Of a stretch of 64,000 nucleotides of DNA, positions 20,134 through 29,058 are shown in pieces (the stretch's first letter is position 1; every line of letters begins with the position of its first letter). Origin of the DNA: Sphingobacteriales bacterium. Its GTDB lineage: Bacteria; Bacteroidota; Bacteroidia; Chitinophagales; UBA2359. The position numbers and the translations under genes were made by a program. Location: contig JADJTE010000031.1 of the NCBI GenBank assembly GCA_016711295.1, positions 1 through 64,000 on the forward strand, written 5' to 3'. The notes under the pieces are model-generated. The model ran no database searches, was not told the DNA's origin, and was given only the letters and a program-made list of their open reading frames with translations.

Positions 20134-21277
20134 AGTACTGCTACGTTTGGTAAAAATGCCCATCGTCGAAAGTAAAAAACTACAAAATGCCCCTCAAAGA
20201 CCGCTATATCAATCCGTTTACCGATTTTGGGTTCAAGAAACTATTCAAGCACCGAGCCGAACAAAGACCTATTGATCAATTTTCTGAACGAAGTAATTTT
20301 GCCCCCACGCAGCGCGTTGCCGACCTGAGCTACCGCAGCACCGTGCATATGGGGCAAACCGAATTAGACCGCAAAGCCATTTTCGATTTGTATTGCATCA
20401 GTTCAGACGGCGAGCGATTTATCGTAGAGATGCAAAAAGCCAAGCAAAACTATTTCAAGGACAGAAGTGTATTTTATGCCACTTTCCCAATACAGGAGCA
20501 AGCCCAAACCGGCGATTGGAACTACCAATTAGCCGCCATCTATACGGTTGGCATCTTAGATTTTGTGTTTAGCGATGACGAATCAAACCATGCGTCAAGC
20601 AAGGAAGTGAGGCACGAAGTAAAGCTAAAAGACCAGAGATGCGAAGTATTTTATGACAAATTGACGTTTATTTATTTAGAGATGCCCCATTTCACGAAAA
20701 CACTGCCCGAATTGGAGACGATTTATGACAAGTGGTTATACGTTTTGAAACATTTACCGACCTTAACAGAACGCCCTGCCGCCTTGCAAGAGCGGGTTTT
20801 TAAGCGATTATTTGAAGCAGCTGAGATAGCTCGTTTTACGTCCGAAGAAAAAGGTTTGTACGAAGCGAGCCTAAAATCGTATCGCGACCTCAAAATGTGA
20901 TTGATACCGCCTTTGACGAGGGCAAAATGGAAGGGATGATAGAAGGAGAAGCTAAGGGAAAGATAGAAGGGATGATAGAAGGAGAAGCTAAGGGAAAGAT
21001 AGAAGGGATGATAGAAGGAAAGCTAGAAATTGCTTTAAATTTAATCAAAAAAAGGCTTATCTATTGAATTAATTGGTGAGGTAACCGGTCTTTCACCACA
21101 AGAAATAAAAAAGATTCAAAATGATTTGGGGGTCTTTTAGGCTATGCATCTTTTGTTTTGGGTTCCTATTTGTAGGTCGTATTTATTTCTGCCCTTAGAT
21201 AAGTGAGTGGTAAAAAAGGCATAAAAATACTGACAAATACGCAAAATCTACACACAGAGCGCGATACCTAAATAGTT
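20134..21277 (+). repeat. Tandem duplication, left copy (contains Rpn gene 1)
   Basis: The segment from agtactgctacgtttgg to cctaaatagtt is repeated at 21338-22456 with high identity over coding and non-coding parts. Both copies end in the 10-bp CTAAATAGTT of the MITE terminal repeat. Confidence 0.85.
20187..21140 (+). CDS. Rpn-family PD-(D/E)XK nuclease/putative transposase, copy 1 (frameshifted)
   Basis: MPLKDRYINPFTDFGFKKLF is the signature start of Rpn/PDDEXK_2 proteins. The nuclease core has ELDRKAIFDLYCISSDGERF and IVEMQKAKQNYFKDR, giving the D...ExQ/K pattern of the fold. The frame shifts near 20250 and returns near 20320, so residues there are scrambled. It breaks again at 20897 (LKM-stop instead of the LKNVIDTAFDEGKMEG of copy 2) and near 21050 at a run of seven As where copy 2 has six. 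The C-terminal tail has repeats of MIEGEAKGKIEG and ends ELIGEVTGLSPQEIKKIQND (stop 21138-21140). Rpn proteins are DNA nucleases linked to recombination and horizontal spread. Confidence 0.8.
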
Positions 21278-21337
21278 GTAAATATTATTATATTCAATAA
21301 TTCCGCAGTTCGTCCTACATTTTTGTCCAGCAATAAC

Positions 21338-22456
21338 AGTACTGCTACGTTTGGTAAAAATGCCCATTGTCGAAAGTAAAAAACTACAAAATGCCCCTCA
21401 AAGACCGCTATATCAATCCGTTTACCGATTTTGGGTTCAAGAAACTATTCGGCACCGAACCGAACAAAGACCTATTGATCAATTTTCTGAACGAAGTAAT
21501 TTTGCCCCCAACCAGCGCGTTGCCGACCTGAGCTACCGCAGCACCGTGCATATGGGGCAAACCGAATTAGACCGCAAAGCCATTTTTGATTTGTATTGCA
21601 TCAGTTCAGACGGCGAGCGATTTATCGTAGAGATGCAAAAAGCCAAGCAAAACTATTTCAAGGACAGAAGCGTATTTTATGCCACTTTCCCAATTCAGGA
21701 ACAAGCCCAAACCGGCGATTGGAACTACCAATTAGCAGCCATCTATACCGTTGGGATTTTAGATTTTGCGTTTAGCGAGGAGGAGGGTGGCAGCAGGTCA
21801 AGTAAGGAAGTGAGGCACGAAGTAAAGCTAAAAGACCAGAGATGCGAAGTGTTTTATGACAAATTGACGTTTATTTATTTAGAGATGCCCCATTTCGCCA
21901 AAACCCTGCCCGAATTAGAGACGGTTTATGATAAGTGGCTCTATGTTTTGAAACATTTGCCGACCTTAACAGAACGCCCCGCCGCCTTGCAAGAGCGGGT
22001 TTTTAAGCGATTATTTGAAGCAGCCGAGATAGCTCGTTTTACGTCCGAAGAAAAAGGTTTGTACGAAGCGAGCCTAAAATCGTATCGCGACCTCAAAAAT
22101 GTGATTGATACAGCCTTTGACGAAGGCAAGATGGAGGGCTTGATTGAGGGAGAAACTAAGGGAAAGATAGAAGGGATGATAGAAGGAGAAGCTAAGGGAA
22201 AGCTAGAAATTGCTTTAAATTTAATCAAAAAAGGCTTATCTATTGAATTAATTGGTGAGGTAACCGGTCTTTCACCACAAGAAATAAAAAAGATTCAAAA
22301 TGATTTGGGGGTCTTTTAGGCTATGCATCTTTTGTTTTGGTTCCTATTTGTAGGTCGTATTTATTTCTGCCCTTAGATAAGTGAGTGGTAAAAAAAGGTA
22401 TAAAAATACTGCCAAATGCGCAAAATCTACACACAGAGCGCGACACCTAAATAGTT
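21338..22456 (+). repeat. Tandem duplication, right copy (contains Rpn gene 2)
   Basis: Second copy of the 20134-21277 segment. It differs in a short divergent patch (GGSRSSKE instead of SNHASSKE), in the number of tail repeats (24 bp shorter) and in homopolymer length. Confidence 0.85.
21391..22319 (+). CDS. Rpn-family PD-(D/E)XK nuclease/putative transposase, copy 2 (one frameshift)
   Basis: The ATG at 21391 matches that of copy 1. MPLKDRYINPFTDFGFKKLF is followed by GTEPNKDLLINFLNEVILPP, the undisturbed form of the region scrambled in copy 1. A single frameshift near 21515 leads into VADLSYRSTVHMGQTELDRK. The catalytic stretch is as in copy 1 (AIFDLYC, FIVEMQKAKQ). The tail has fewer MIEGEAKGK repeats and ends in an intact IELIGEVTGLSPQEIKKIQN (stop 22317-22319). 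Joined length is about 309 residues, normal for the family. An upstream in-frame ATG at 21351 exists only because of the frameshift. A clear terminator lies 190 bases downstream. Confidence 0.82.
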
Positions 22457-22512
22457 ACAAAAATTTGCTCAAATAAGTATCGATAAACAAACCATACCCT
22501 AACAGAAAGACT

Positions 22513-22549
22513 AACGTTGCCTTTGCTCAAAGCGAAGGCAACGTTTTAT
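22513..22549 (+). terminator. Intrinsic terminator after the Rpn duplication
   Basis: Perfect 11-bp stem AACGTTGCCTT / AAGGCAACGTT with an 11-nt loop, followed by ttatt. Confidence 0.7.
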
Positions 22550-22676
22550 TAATAGCAAAGTACCGATAAACTTTGTACAGACACCAACTATTTGGTAGGC
22601 AAATTTGTTATTTTAGTAGCTTATTACGCAATACCAACCCAAGTAAAATAAAATATTTTAAATAAAAAAAATTATA

Positions 22677-24848
22677 ATGAACAACGAAAAAACAGGCAAA
22701 TGCCCCGTCATGCACGGCGCAAATACCACTACCAACCACACTGTAACAGATTGGTGGCCCAAGTCGCTTAATTTCGACATATTGCACCAGCACGACACCA
22801 AGACAAACCCATTAGGGCAAGCGTTTTGCTACAAAACAGCCTTTAAACAATTGGACTTGGAAGCCCTGAAAAGCGACCTAAAACAATTGATGACCGAAAG
22901 CCAAGACTGGTGGCCCGCCGATTGGGGGCACTACGGCGGCCTGATGATTCGAATGGCTTGGCATATAGCAGGAACGTATAGGCTCGCCGACGGACGCGGC
23001 GGCGGCAATACAGGCAACCAACGCTTTGCCCCACTCAATAGCTGGCCCGATAATGCGAGCTTAGACAAAGCCCGACGATTGTTATGGCCCATTAAGAAAA
23101 AATATGGCAATAAACTCTCTTGGGCAGATTTGCTGATACTTGCGGGAAATATGGCTTACGAATCGATGGGATTCAAAACCTTTGGCTTCGGAGGAGGGCG
23201 CGAAGATATCTGGCACCCCGAAAAAGATATTTATTGGGGCGCAGAAAAAGTATGGCTCGGAAAATCGCGCTATGCCGACGATAGCAGCGAATCACTCGAA
23301 AATCCATTAGCCGCCGTGCAAATGGGCTTGATTTATGTAAACCCCGAAGGCGTCGACGGAAAGCCCAATCCGCTAAGAACAGCAATGGACGTGCGTTCTA
23401 CTTTCAAACGAATGGCAATGAACGACGAAGAAACCGTAGCCCTAACAGCAGGAGGGCACACAGTCGGAAAAGCGCACGGCAATGGTGACGCCGCTCTCTT
23501 AGGACCCAACCCCGAAGCCGCCGACTTGCACGAGCAAGGACTGGGCTGGGCTAATCCGAAAAATAATGGGAACGGAGCCGATACTGTCACCAGTGGATTG
23601 GAAGGGGCTTGGACAACTACCCCCGACCGATGGAATCATACCTACTTCAAACTCTTGCTGGGCTACGAATGGGAATTGACAAAAAGCCCCGCCGGAGCAT
23701 GGCAATGGGAACCCATCAATATCAAAGAAGAAGACAAACCTTTCGACGCACATATTCCAGGACTTCGCCAAAACCCCATCATGACCGATGCAGATATGGC
23801 AATGAAAATGGACCCTGAATATCGAAAAATTTCGGAGCGATTTTTTAAAGAACCCCAATATTTTGAAGAAGTATTTGCGCGAGTATGGTTTAAACTGACC
23901 CACCGCGATATGGGTCCAAAAAGCCGCTATTTGGGAGCAGATGTCCCGCAAGAAGACCTAATCTGGCAAGACCCCATTCCTACTGTCGATTATGAACTAT
24001 CTAATAAGGAGATAGAAACGCTAAAAACAATACTGCTGAATAGCGGATTGACCCGTGCAGAACTCATCAATACGGCTTGGGATAGTGCCCGAACATTTAG
24101 AGGCTCGGATTACCGAGGCGGTGCCAACGGCGCACGAATCCGCCTTGCACCACAAAAAGATTGGGAAGGCAACGAACCCGAAAGATTGGCAAAAGTATTG
24201 AACAAATTGACCGAAATTCAAGCGGGATTAGAGAAAAAGATTAGTATTGCCGACCTGATTGTATTGGGCGGTAGTGCTGCTGTCGAAAAAGCCGCACAAG
24301 ATGCAGGCATAGATATACAGGTGCCGTTTAGCCCAGGTAGGGGCGATGCAACAGCAGAAATGACCGATGCCGAGTCTTTCGAAGCCTTAGAGCCTATACA
24401 CGATGGATATAGAAATTGGCTGAAAAAAGACTATGCCGTGCAACCCGAAGAACTGCTATTAGACCGAACTCAATTGATGGGGCTGACCGCACCCGAAATG
24501 ACCGTTCTGGTTGGTGGTATGCGCGTATTGGGCACTAACTATGGAAATACCAAACATGGTGTATTGACGGACAGAGAAGGCATATTGAGCAACGACTTCT
24601 TTGTTAATCTGACCGATATGAAATATACTTGGAAGCCCGCAGGTCAAAATTTATACCATATCATCGACCGAAAAACAGGAAAAACCAAATGGACTGCCAC
24701 CAGGGTAGATTTGGTGTTTGGCTCTAACTCTATTTTGCGTGCTTATGCCGAATTGTATGCACAAGACGACAACCAAGAAAAATTTGTGCGCGATTTTGTA
24801 CAGGCTTGGGTAAAAGTGATGAACGCCGACCGTTTCGACCTGCAATAA
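22677..24848 (+). CDS. katG: Catalase-peroxidase KatG
   Basis: Intact 723-residue protein of normal KatG length, cytoplasmic (no signal peptide). The N-terminal start KCPVMHG and TNHTVTDWWPKSLNF are typical. The distal haem triad Arg92-Trp95-His96 is in MIRMAWHIAGTYR. The proximal His is in TAGGHTVGKAHG. The Tyr and Met of the Trp-Tyr-Met adduct lie in GLIYVNPEG and KRMAMNDEE. The second, non-catalytic haem-peroxidase half follows from about residue 420 (IADLIVLGGSAAVEKAAQDAG, PFSPGRGDATAEMTDAESF). It removes H2O2 by both catalatic and peroxidatic reactions. It is monocistronic: a MITE end lies 220 bases upstream and a strong bidirectional terminator is downstream. No regulator gene is adjacent. 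Confidence 0.97.
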   Translation: MNNEKTGKCPVMHGANTTTNHTVTDWWPKSLNFDILHQHDTKTNPLGQAFCYKTAFKQLDLEALKSDLKQLMTESQDWWPADWGHYGGLMIRMAWHIAGTYRLADGRGGGNTGNQRFAPLNSWPDNASLDKARRLLWPIKKKYGNKLSWADLLILAGNMAYESMGFKTFGFGGGREDIWHPEKDIYWGAEKVWLGKSRYADDSSESLENPLAAVQMGLIYVNPEGVDGKPNPLRTAMDVRSTFKRMAMNDEETVALTAGGHTVGKAHGNGDAALLGPNPEAADLHEQGLGWANPKNNGNGADTVTSGLEGAWTTTPDRWNHTYFKLLLGYEWELTKSPAGAWQWEPINIKEEDKPFDAHIPGLRQNPIMTDADMAMKMDPEYRKISERFFKEPQYFEEVFARVWFKLTHRDMGPKSRYLGADVPQEDLIWQDPIPTVDYELSNKEIETLKTILLNSGLTRAELINTAWDSARTFRGSDYRGGANGARIRLAPQKDWEGNEPERLAKVLNKLTEIQAGLEKKISIADLIVLGGSAAVEKAAQDAGIDIQVPFSPGRGDATAEMTDAESFEALEPIHDGYRNWLKKDYAVQPEELLLDRTQLMGLTAPEMTVLVGGMRVLGTNYGNTKHGVLTDREGILSNDFFVNLTDMKYTWKPAGQNLYHIIDRKTGKTKWTATRVDLVFGSNSILRAYAELYAQDDNQEKFVRDFVQAWVKVMNADRFDLQ

Positions 24849-24877
24849 GGTAAGGGTTAAGCGGTGAATAATATGGA

Positions 24878-24920
24878 TAAGCCCCTTGTATTGTTGCAAT
24901 CCAACAAGGCAAGGGGCTTA
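24878..24920. terminator. Bidirectional intrinsic terminator
   Basis: Perfect 11-bp stem TAAGCCCCTTG / CAAGGGGCTTA, with a further small inverted repeat (TTGTTgcaatccAACAA) in the loop, between the converging katG and the aminotransferase-fold gene. Confidence 0.8.
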
Positions 24921-24981
24921 TTTCAGTAATTATCGAACTGTTTGGATACTCAGAACGGAGGTTTTGCTCAGATTTATACCC

Positions 24982-26217
24982 TTAAATCAAGCCCAATTCT
25001 TTGCCTATCTGTTGGAAGGCATCGATGATAAGGTCTAAATGGTGGTCTTCGTGGGTAGCCATAAAACTCACACGCATCATAGATTTGTTGGGCGGTGTAG
25101 CGGGTGGGATAAAGGCATTGACAAAAACACCTGCATCGAACAATTTGCGCCACATGACAAAGGCAGCCGTGTCGTTGCCCAGCAAGACGGGTACAATAGC
25201 AGTTTTGCCGTGGGGTATTTCGTAGCCCATTCCTTGCAATGCGCTGCGTACCTTTTGGGCATTATAGGCTAACTTTTGCACTCGTTCGGGTTCTGCCTCT
25301 AAAATATTGAGGGCAGCTAAGGCAGCCGCTGCCGATGCGGGTGTAGGCGACGCGCTAAAAATGAGGGCACTCGAATGGTGTTTGAGATAGTTGATAACTC
25401 GGTCGCTACCTGCTACAAACCCGCCCAAGGAGGCTAAGGTCTTGCTAAACGTGGTCATCACCAAATCTACCTCTTGGTCTAAGCCAAAATAGCTGGCTGT
25501 ACCGCGCCCACCCTCGCCGATAACGCCCAAGGCATGGGCATCGTCGAGCAATAAGGCGGCATTATAGCGTTTGGCAATATCGTTTATTTCATTCACTTTG
25601 GCAATGCCCCCGAAAGTACTGAATACGCCGTCTGTAACGATGAGTTTGCAGGCATCTAAGGGCAAGTTGGCTATCAATCGCTCTAAGTGCGCCATATCGT
25701 GGTGTTTATAGCGCAATACATTTGCACCCATACCGCTCGATAGGTAGCTGCCCGCCACGATGCTGGCGTGGTTGTCGCGGTCAGAAATGATATAATCACC
25801 GCGTCCTACTAAGGTATTAATAACGCCCTGCCCCGTTTGATAACCCGTGCTGAACAATAGGGCGGCTTCTTTGCCCATAAATCGCGCCAAGCGGCTTTCG
25901 AGTTCGTTGTGCAAATCAATTGTGCCCGTTAGATAGCGCGAGCCAGAACAACTCGTGCCGTATTTTTCGATAGCGCGTATAGCGGCTTCTTTAACAGCAG
26001 GGTGGGCGGTCAAACCCAAATAATTGTTAGACCCCGCCATAATAACCTTGCGCCCTTCCATGTGTACAGTTGGTCCGTCGCTATCTTCGATGGCGCGGAA
26101 ATAAGGATAATAACCCAATGCTTTTATCTCGTCGGCGCGGGTAAAATCGAAGCATTTTTGGAAAATGGGAAGCAGGTTTTCGGACGGGTTGTTAGTGCTT
26201 GCTGGTATCATGTGCAT
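24982..26217 (-). CDS. spt: Serine palmitoyltransferase-like alpha-oxoamine synthase
   Basis: Intact 411-residue PLP enzyme of the alpha-oxoamine synthase family (fold type I). Features: RKVIMAGSNNYLGLTAHPAV, KYGTSCSGSRYLTGTIDLH, the aldimine-stacking HASIVAGSYLSSG, the PLP Asp in LLLDDAHALGVIGEGGRG and the Schiff-base Lys in TTFSKTLASLGGFVAGS. The N-terminal ALGYYPYFRAIEDSDGP resembles Bacteroidota serine palmitoyltransferases, which condense serine with acyl-CoA to start sphingolipid synthesis. 2-amino-3-ketobutyrate CoA ligase (Kbl) is the main alternative. No other sphingolipid gene is adjacent. The second Met (residue 3) could also be the start. Confidence 0.8.
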   Translation of the reverse strand: MHMIPASTNNPSENLLPIFQKCFDFTRADEIKALGYYPYFRAIEDSDGPTVHMEGRKVIMAGSNNYLGLTAHPAVKEAAIRAIEKYGTSCSGSRYLTGTIDLHNELESRLARFMGKEAALLFSTGYQTGQGVINTLVGRGDYIISDRDNHASIVAGSYLSSGMGANVLRYKHHDMAHLERLIANLPLDACKLIVTDGVFSTFGGIAKVNEINDIAKRYNAALLLDDAHALGVIGEGGRGTASYFGLDQEVDLVMTTFSKTLASLGGFVAGSDRVINYLKHHSSALIFSASPTPASAAAALAALNILEAEPERVQKLAYNAQKVRSALQGMGYEIPHGKTAIVPVLLGNDTAAFVMWRKLFDAGVFVNAFIPPATPPNKSMMRVSFMATHEDHHLDLIIDAFQQIGKELGLI

Positions 26218-26301
26218 AATATATTTAGAAGTGTATGAGTATTGCGTATGCGGATATATTGCCCTAAAAGCCCGTATGCTATCCCAAACTGTGTGGGCGC
26301 A

Positions 26302-27084
26302 TTAAGGTGCGGGGTCGCCGTAGCTGTGGCTAAATTGAGCGTTGGGGCAATCTATATTATTGTCGGGGAAAGTGGCTATAAAGACCCAAGTGCGGGTAAA
26401 TTCGCAATTACCGTTGCAATTATTGGGCGCAGCTACCTCGTCGTAGCCCACAGAGTATTCTAAAACGATTTCGGTGCCATCGTCGGTCATGTCAATATTG
26501 TTGCCATCGCCACCGCTATTTTCAAAATCTGTACTCGTAACGCCCGCTATATCGGCAAAGGCGGCTGCAAGAGCAGCGATGTTGAGCGGTTTGGGGCTTT
26601 TGAGTATCACGAAATTGGTCGAGAGCGAGAAATAGCCATCTAATTGTAGGTTATAGGCATTCATCAGGGCATTGATATTGGCATTATTAGTAAGGCGTTG
26701 TCCATTTTTCCAAGCCTGCGTCCAAGCCACAGCCGTATCGATTTCGACGGTTAGTTCGTCAAATTTAGGATAGGGCAATGTATGTATCTGATAGCGCGTT
26801 ATGATGCTGTCGCGCTGCGGGCTTTTGCTGTCGTGTACGGCAGCCAATGCCGCCCCAATGCGCTCTATGCTACCTTCGGGTATATCAATGGCATTGGCAA
26901 AGGTACTGCTTTGTTGCCAAAGAACAGCCAAGCGAATGGCATCATTTTCGTAGATGCTGCGCATTTCGCTGTCAAAGCAGACATTATCTTCGGGGTCGGG
27001 CGTGAGTGTGCCAAAACAGCCCCAAGTAGTGCTTATCATAGCCCCTATCAATAGGGTAAATAGTGTTTTTTTTGCGTATAACAT
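26302..27084 (-). CDS. Hypothetical lipoprotein
   Basis: Intact 260-residue protein. Signal peptide II with lipobox-like STTWGC near residue 23, so it is probably membrane-anchored by a lipidated Cys. The rest is an unrecognised mixed alpha/beta sequence with Cys residues in CFDSEMRS and NNCNGNCEF, and the motif SLSTNFVILKSPKPLNIAAL. I do not recognise a family. It is 84 bases upstream of the serine palmitoyltransferase-like gene on the same strand, possibly co-transcribed. Confidence 0.7.
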   Translation of the reverse strand: MLYAKKTLFTLLIGAMISTTWGCFGTLTPDPEDNVCFDSEMRSIYENDAIRLAVLWQQSSTFANAIDIPEGSIERIGAALAAVHDSKSPQRDSIITRYQIHTLPYPKFDELTVEIDTAVAWTQAWKNGQRLTNNANINALMNAYNLQLDGYFSLSTNFVILKSPKPLNIAALAAAFADIAGVTSTDFENSGGDGNNIDMTDDGTEIVLEYSVGYDEVAAPNNCNGNCEFTRTWVFIATFPDNNIDCPNAQFSHSYGDPAP

Positions 27085-27349
27085 ATTTAGTGTTCTGGCA
27101 AAAAAATTAAGGTACTAATTTTTAATATAATTACTTGATAATCAGTTACTTGCATTTTTAAAATGGTCTTAAAACTTTTCTGTTAGAACATTAGATGCGG
27201 ATAGGTGTTTATCCTATCACCTATTAGACCACCTTGTTTCGATAATGTTACATACCTACTGCAAAAAGCAAGGGGCTTGTTCCGATAACTAACTGCCGAG
27301 TAGAACCGAAATGTATCATTACAATATATTTAAACAGTTAATTGAGTGA

Positions 27350-28836
27350 TTATTTTATTTCTTCGCGCCATAGTGGCATACTCATACAATGCGAACCGCC
27401 CCTTGCCCGCGACAGTTCGCTTGACGGCAACAATATGAGTGTATCGCTTATTTGCGAAGGGCTGCTTACCTCGGCATCGAAAGCAGCGAGTAGGTCGCGT
27501 GCGTGTACGATATTGAAGCCCAAATCTTTTTCAAACGAATCGGCGGTTTTGTGATTGCGGTCGTAGCCTATCACTACGCCTTCTTTGAGGGCTAATAAGT
27601 TGCAGGAGTCTGTCCATTGCTCGCGTTCGTTATACGGAAATTTATCGCCACCCGAATAGACAAACTTCATCGGTTCTTGGCAGCCGAAATCGCGGCGGCA
27701 TATTTGGGTAAATAAGTCTTCTAAATAGCGCGGTTGTGGGTTTTGTTCGTCATAGCGCATGCGATAGTCTGCTTGGTGTCGGTCGTACTGAAAAATTTCT
27801 AAGGTTTCGCCAACGGCTTTGTCGTCGGGGTCTAATATATCGTGTACGTAATAGCGCATATAGCGCGTGCCGAGTTCGAGTTCTGATAGCGGTCCGTATA
27901 ATACCCACACATTTCGTTTGACCATCGTAAACAGGGTGTCGATGTGCATATAATCGCGTTTGCGAGGTATTTTGATGACCGAAATGGTATCGACCAAAGC
28001 GCGGTCAAATAATTTGTTGATGAGTTGATTGATAGCGTGAGGCGAGGTGCGCACGCTGAACCCGACTATGAGGTGGCGCGGGGCTATCATCATCACATCG
28101 CCGCCTTCGATAGTAACAATACGTGCTTGGCGCATCTCTTCATCTAACAGAAAAAAGTCTTCTTCGTCGGTCATTTCGATGATTTTGTGTCACGATTTGC
28201 CTTTGTCATGTCCAAAAAAGTGGTAATATGCCAAGTGGGTAATGATAACCGCTTCGCGAAACCGTGCGGCGGTAGCGGGGCGCGTGACGAGCAGGTGGTC
28301 GTTGACTACTACGGCAGTATCGCGCGTAAAAATGAGGTTCGGGATGGGCGGAAAAACATAGCGGTCTTCTTCGGTGATAATGCCCGAAATGAGTGTTTTT
28401 GCCAGTCGCACGATGGAAGTTGTAATAATTTTTCGGTATCGCTATGGCTGCACCGTTCTATACCGCATACGGCTGAGATCAAACGCATACGTGCATATTC
28501 GTCCTCTAATAGTTGGGTCAAAATAAATTGTACTTCTATCACCTTATCCGAATTGAAATATTCGGGTTTATCGGGGCGGTATAAGTTGGTGCGTTTGCCC
28601 GACGGCATTTGTTCTTGGGCTTCTTTGAGCATAATCGCCTTGTCGGGGTCAAGAAAATACAAGAGTAGGCGCACATAGTAGTCATATTCTTGGCGCATTT
28701 TTTCCAAATCTACAATATCATCGTAGAGCCATGCTTGGGCTTTTTCGGGTATGACCTTGCCGATACCACCATCGGGACTGTGTATGAGTAGGCGTTTGAG
28801 TGTTCCGATTTCGGAAGATACGTGAATTTGCTGCAT
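27350..28836 (-). CDS. Arginine deiminase-like amidinotransferase-fold enzyme (frameshifted)
   Basis: The start at 28836 gives MQQIHVSSEIGTLKRLLIHS, the conserved opening of arginine deiminases; the open frame upstream of it is AT-rich leader. Frame 1 (28836 to about 28400) gives SPDGGIGKVIPEKAQAWLYDD. Frame 2 (about 28411-28195) gives IPNLIFTRDTAVVVNDHLLV with the FTRD motif. Frame 3 (28174-27350) gives IEGGDVMMIAPRHLIVGFSV, the active-site His in DYMHIDTLFTMV and the nucleophile Cys in SRARGGSHCMSMPLWRE near the C-terminus. All catalytic elements of the guanidino-hydrolysing fold are present. The joined protein is about 495 residues, longer than classical ArcA. Arginine to citrulline plus ammonia is the likely reaction. 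No arcB/arcC genes are adjacent, so an energy-yielding ADI pathway is not supported. Confidence 0.78.
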
Positions 28837-29058
28837 AATAAAGTTCCTTGAATTGCCCCACAAGTGGGTTGATTTTGTGGTTTTAATAAATGTAAAATAA
28901 AATGCATATACATAAAAAGAATTTATCATGTATAATGTATTTTATGAACACAATAAAAAATAAATATGTAAATAATTGATAATCAGTTGGTCGTGTTTTT
29001 AGGAAATCGTTCTGTTCATAATACCTAATGTCGAATAATAAAAAATAAAACTTTGCTT

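Noticed and set aside
21351..21390. Upstream start for Rpn copy 2
   Set aside because: The extension is in the wrong frame relative to the conserved MPLKDRYINPF start and arises from a frameshift.
27199..27226. Hairpin TAGGTG...CACCTA as arginine-deiminase-like gene terminator
   Set aside because: Short stem and no T-run on the minus strand.
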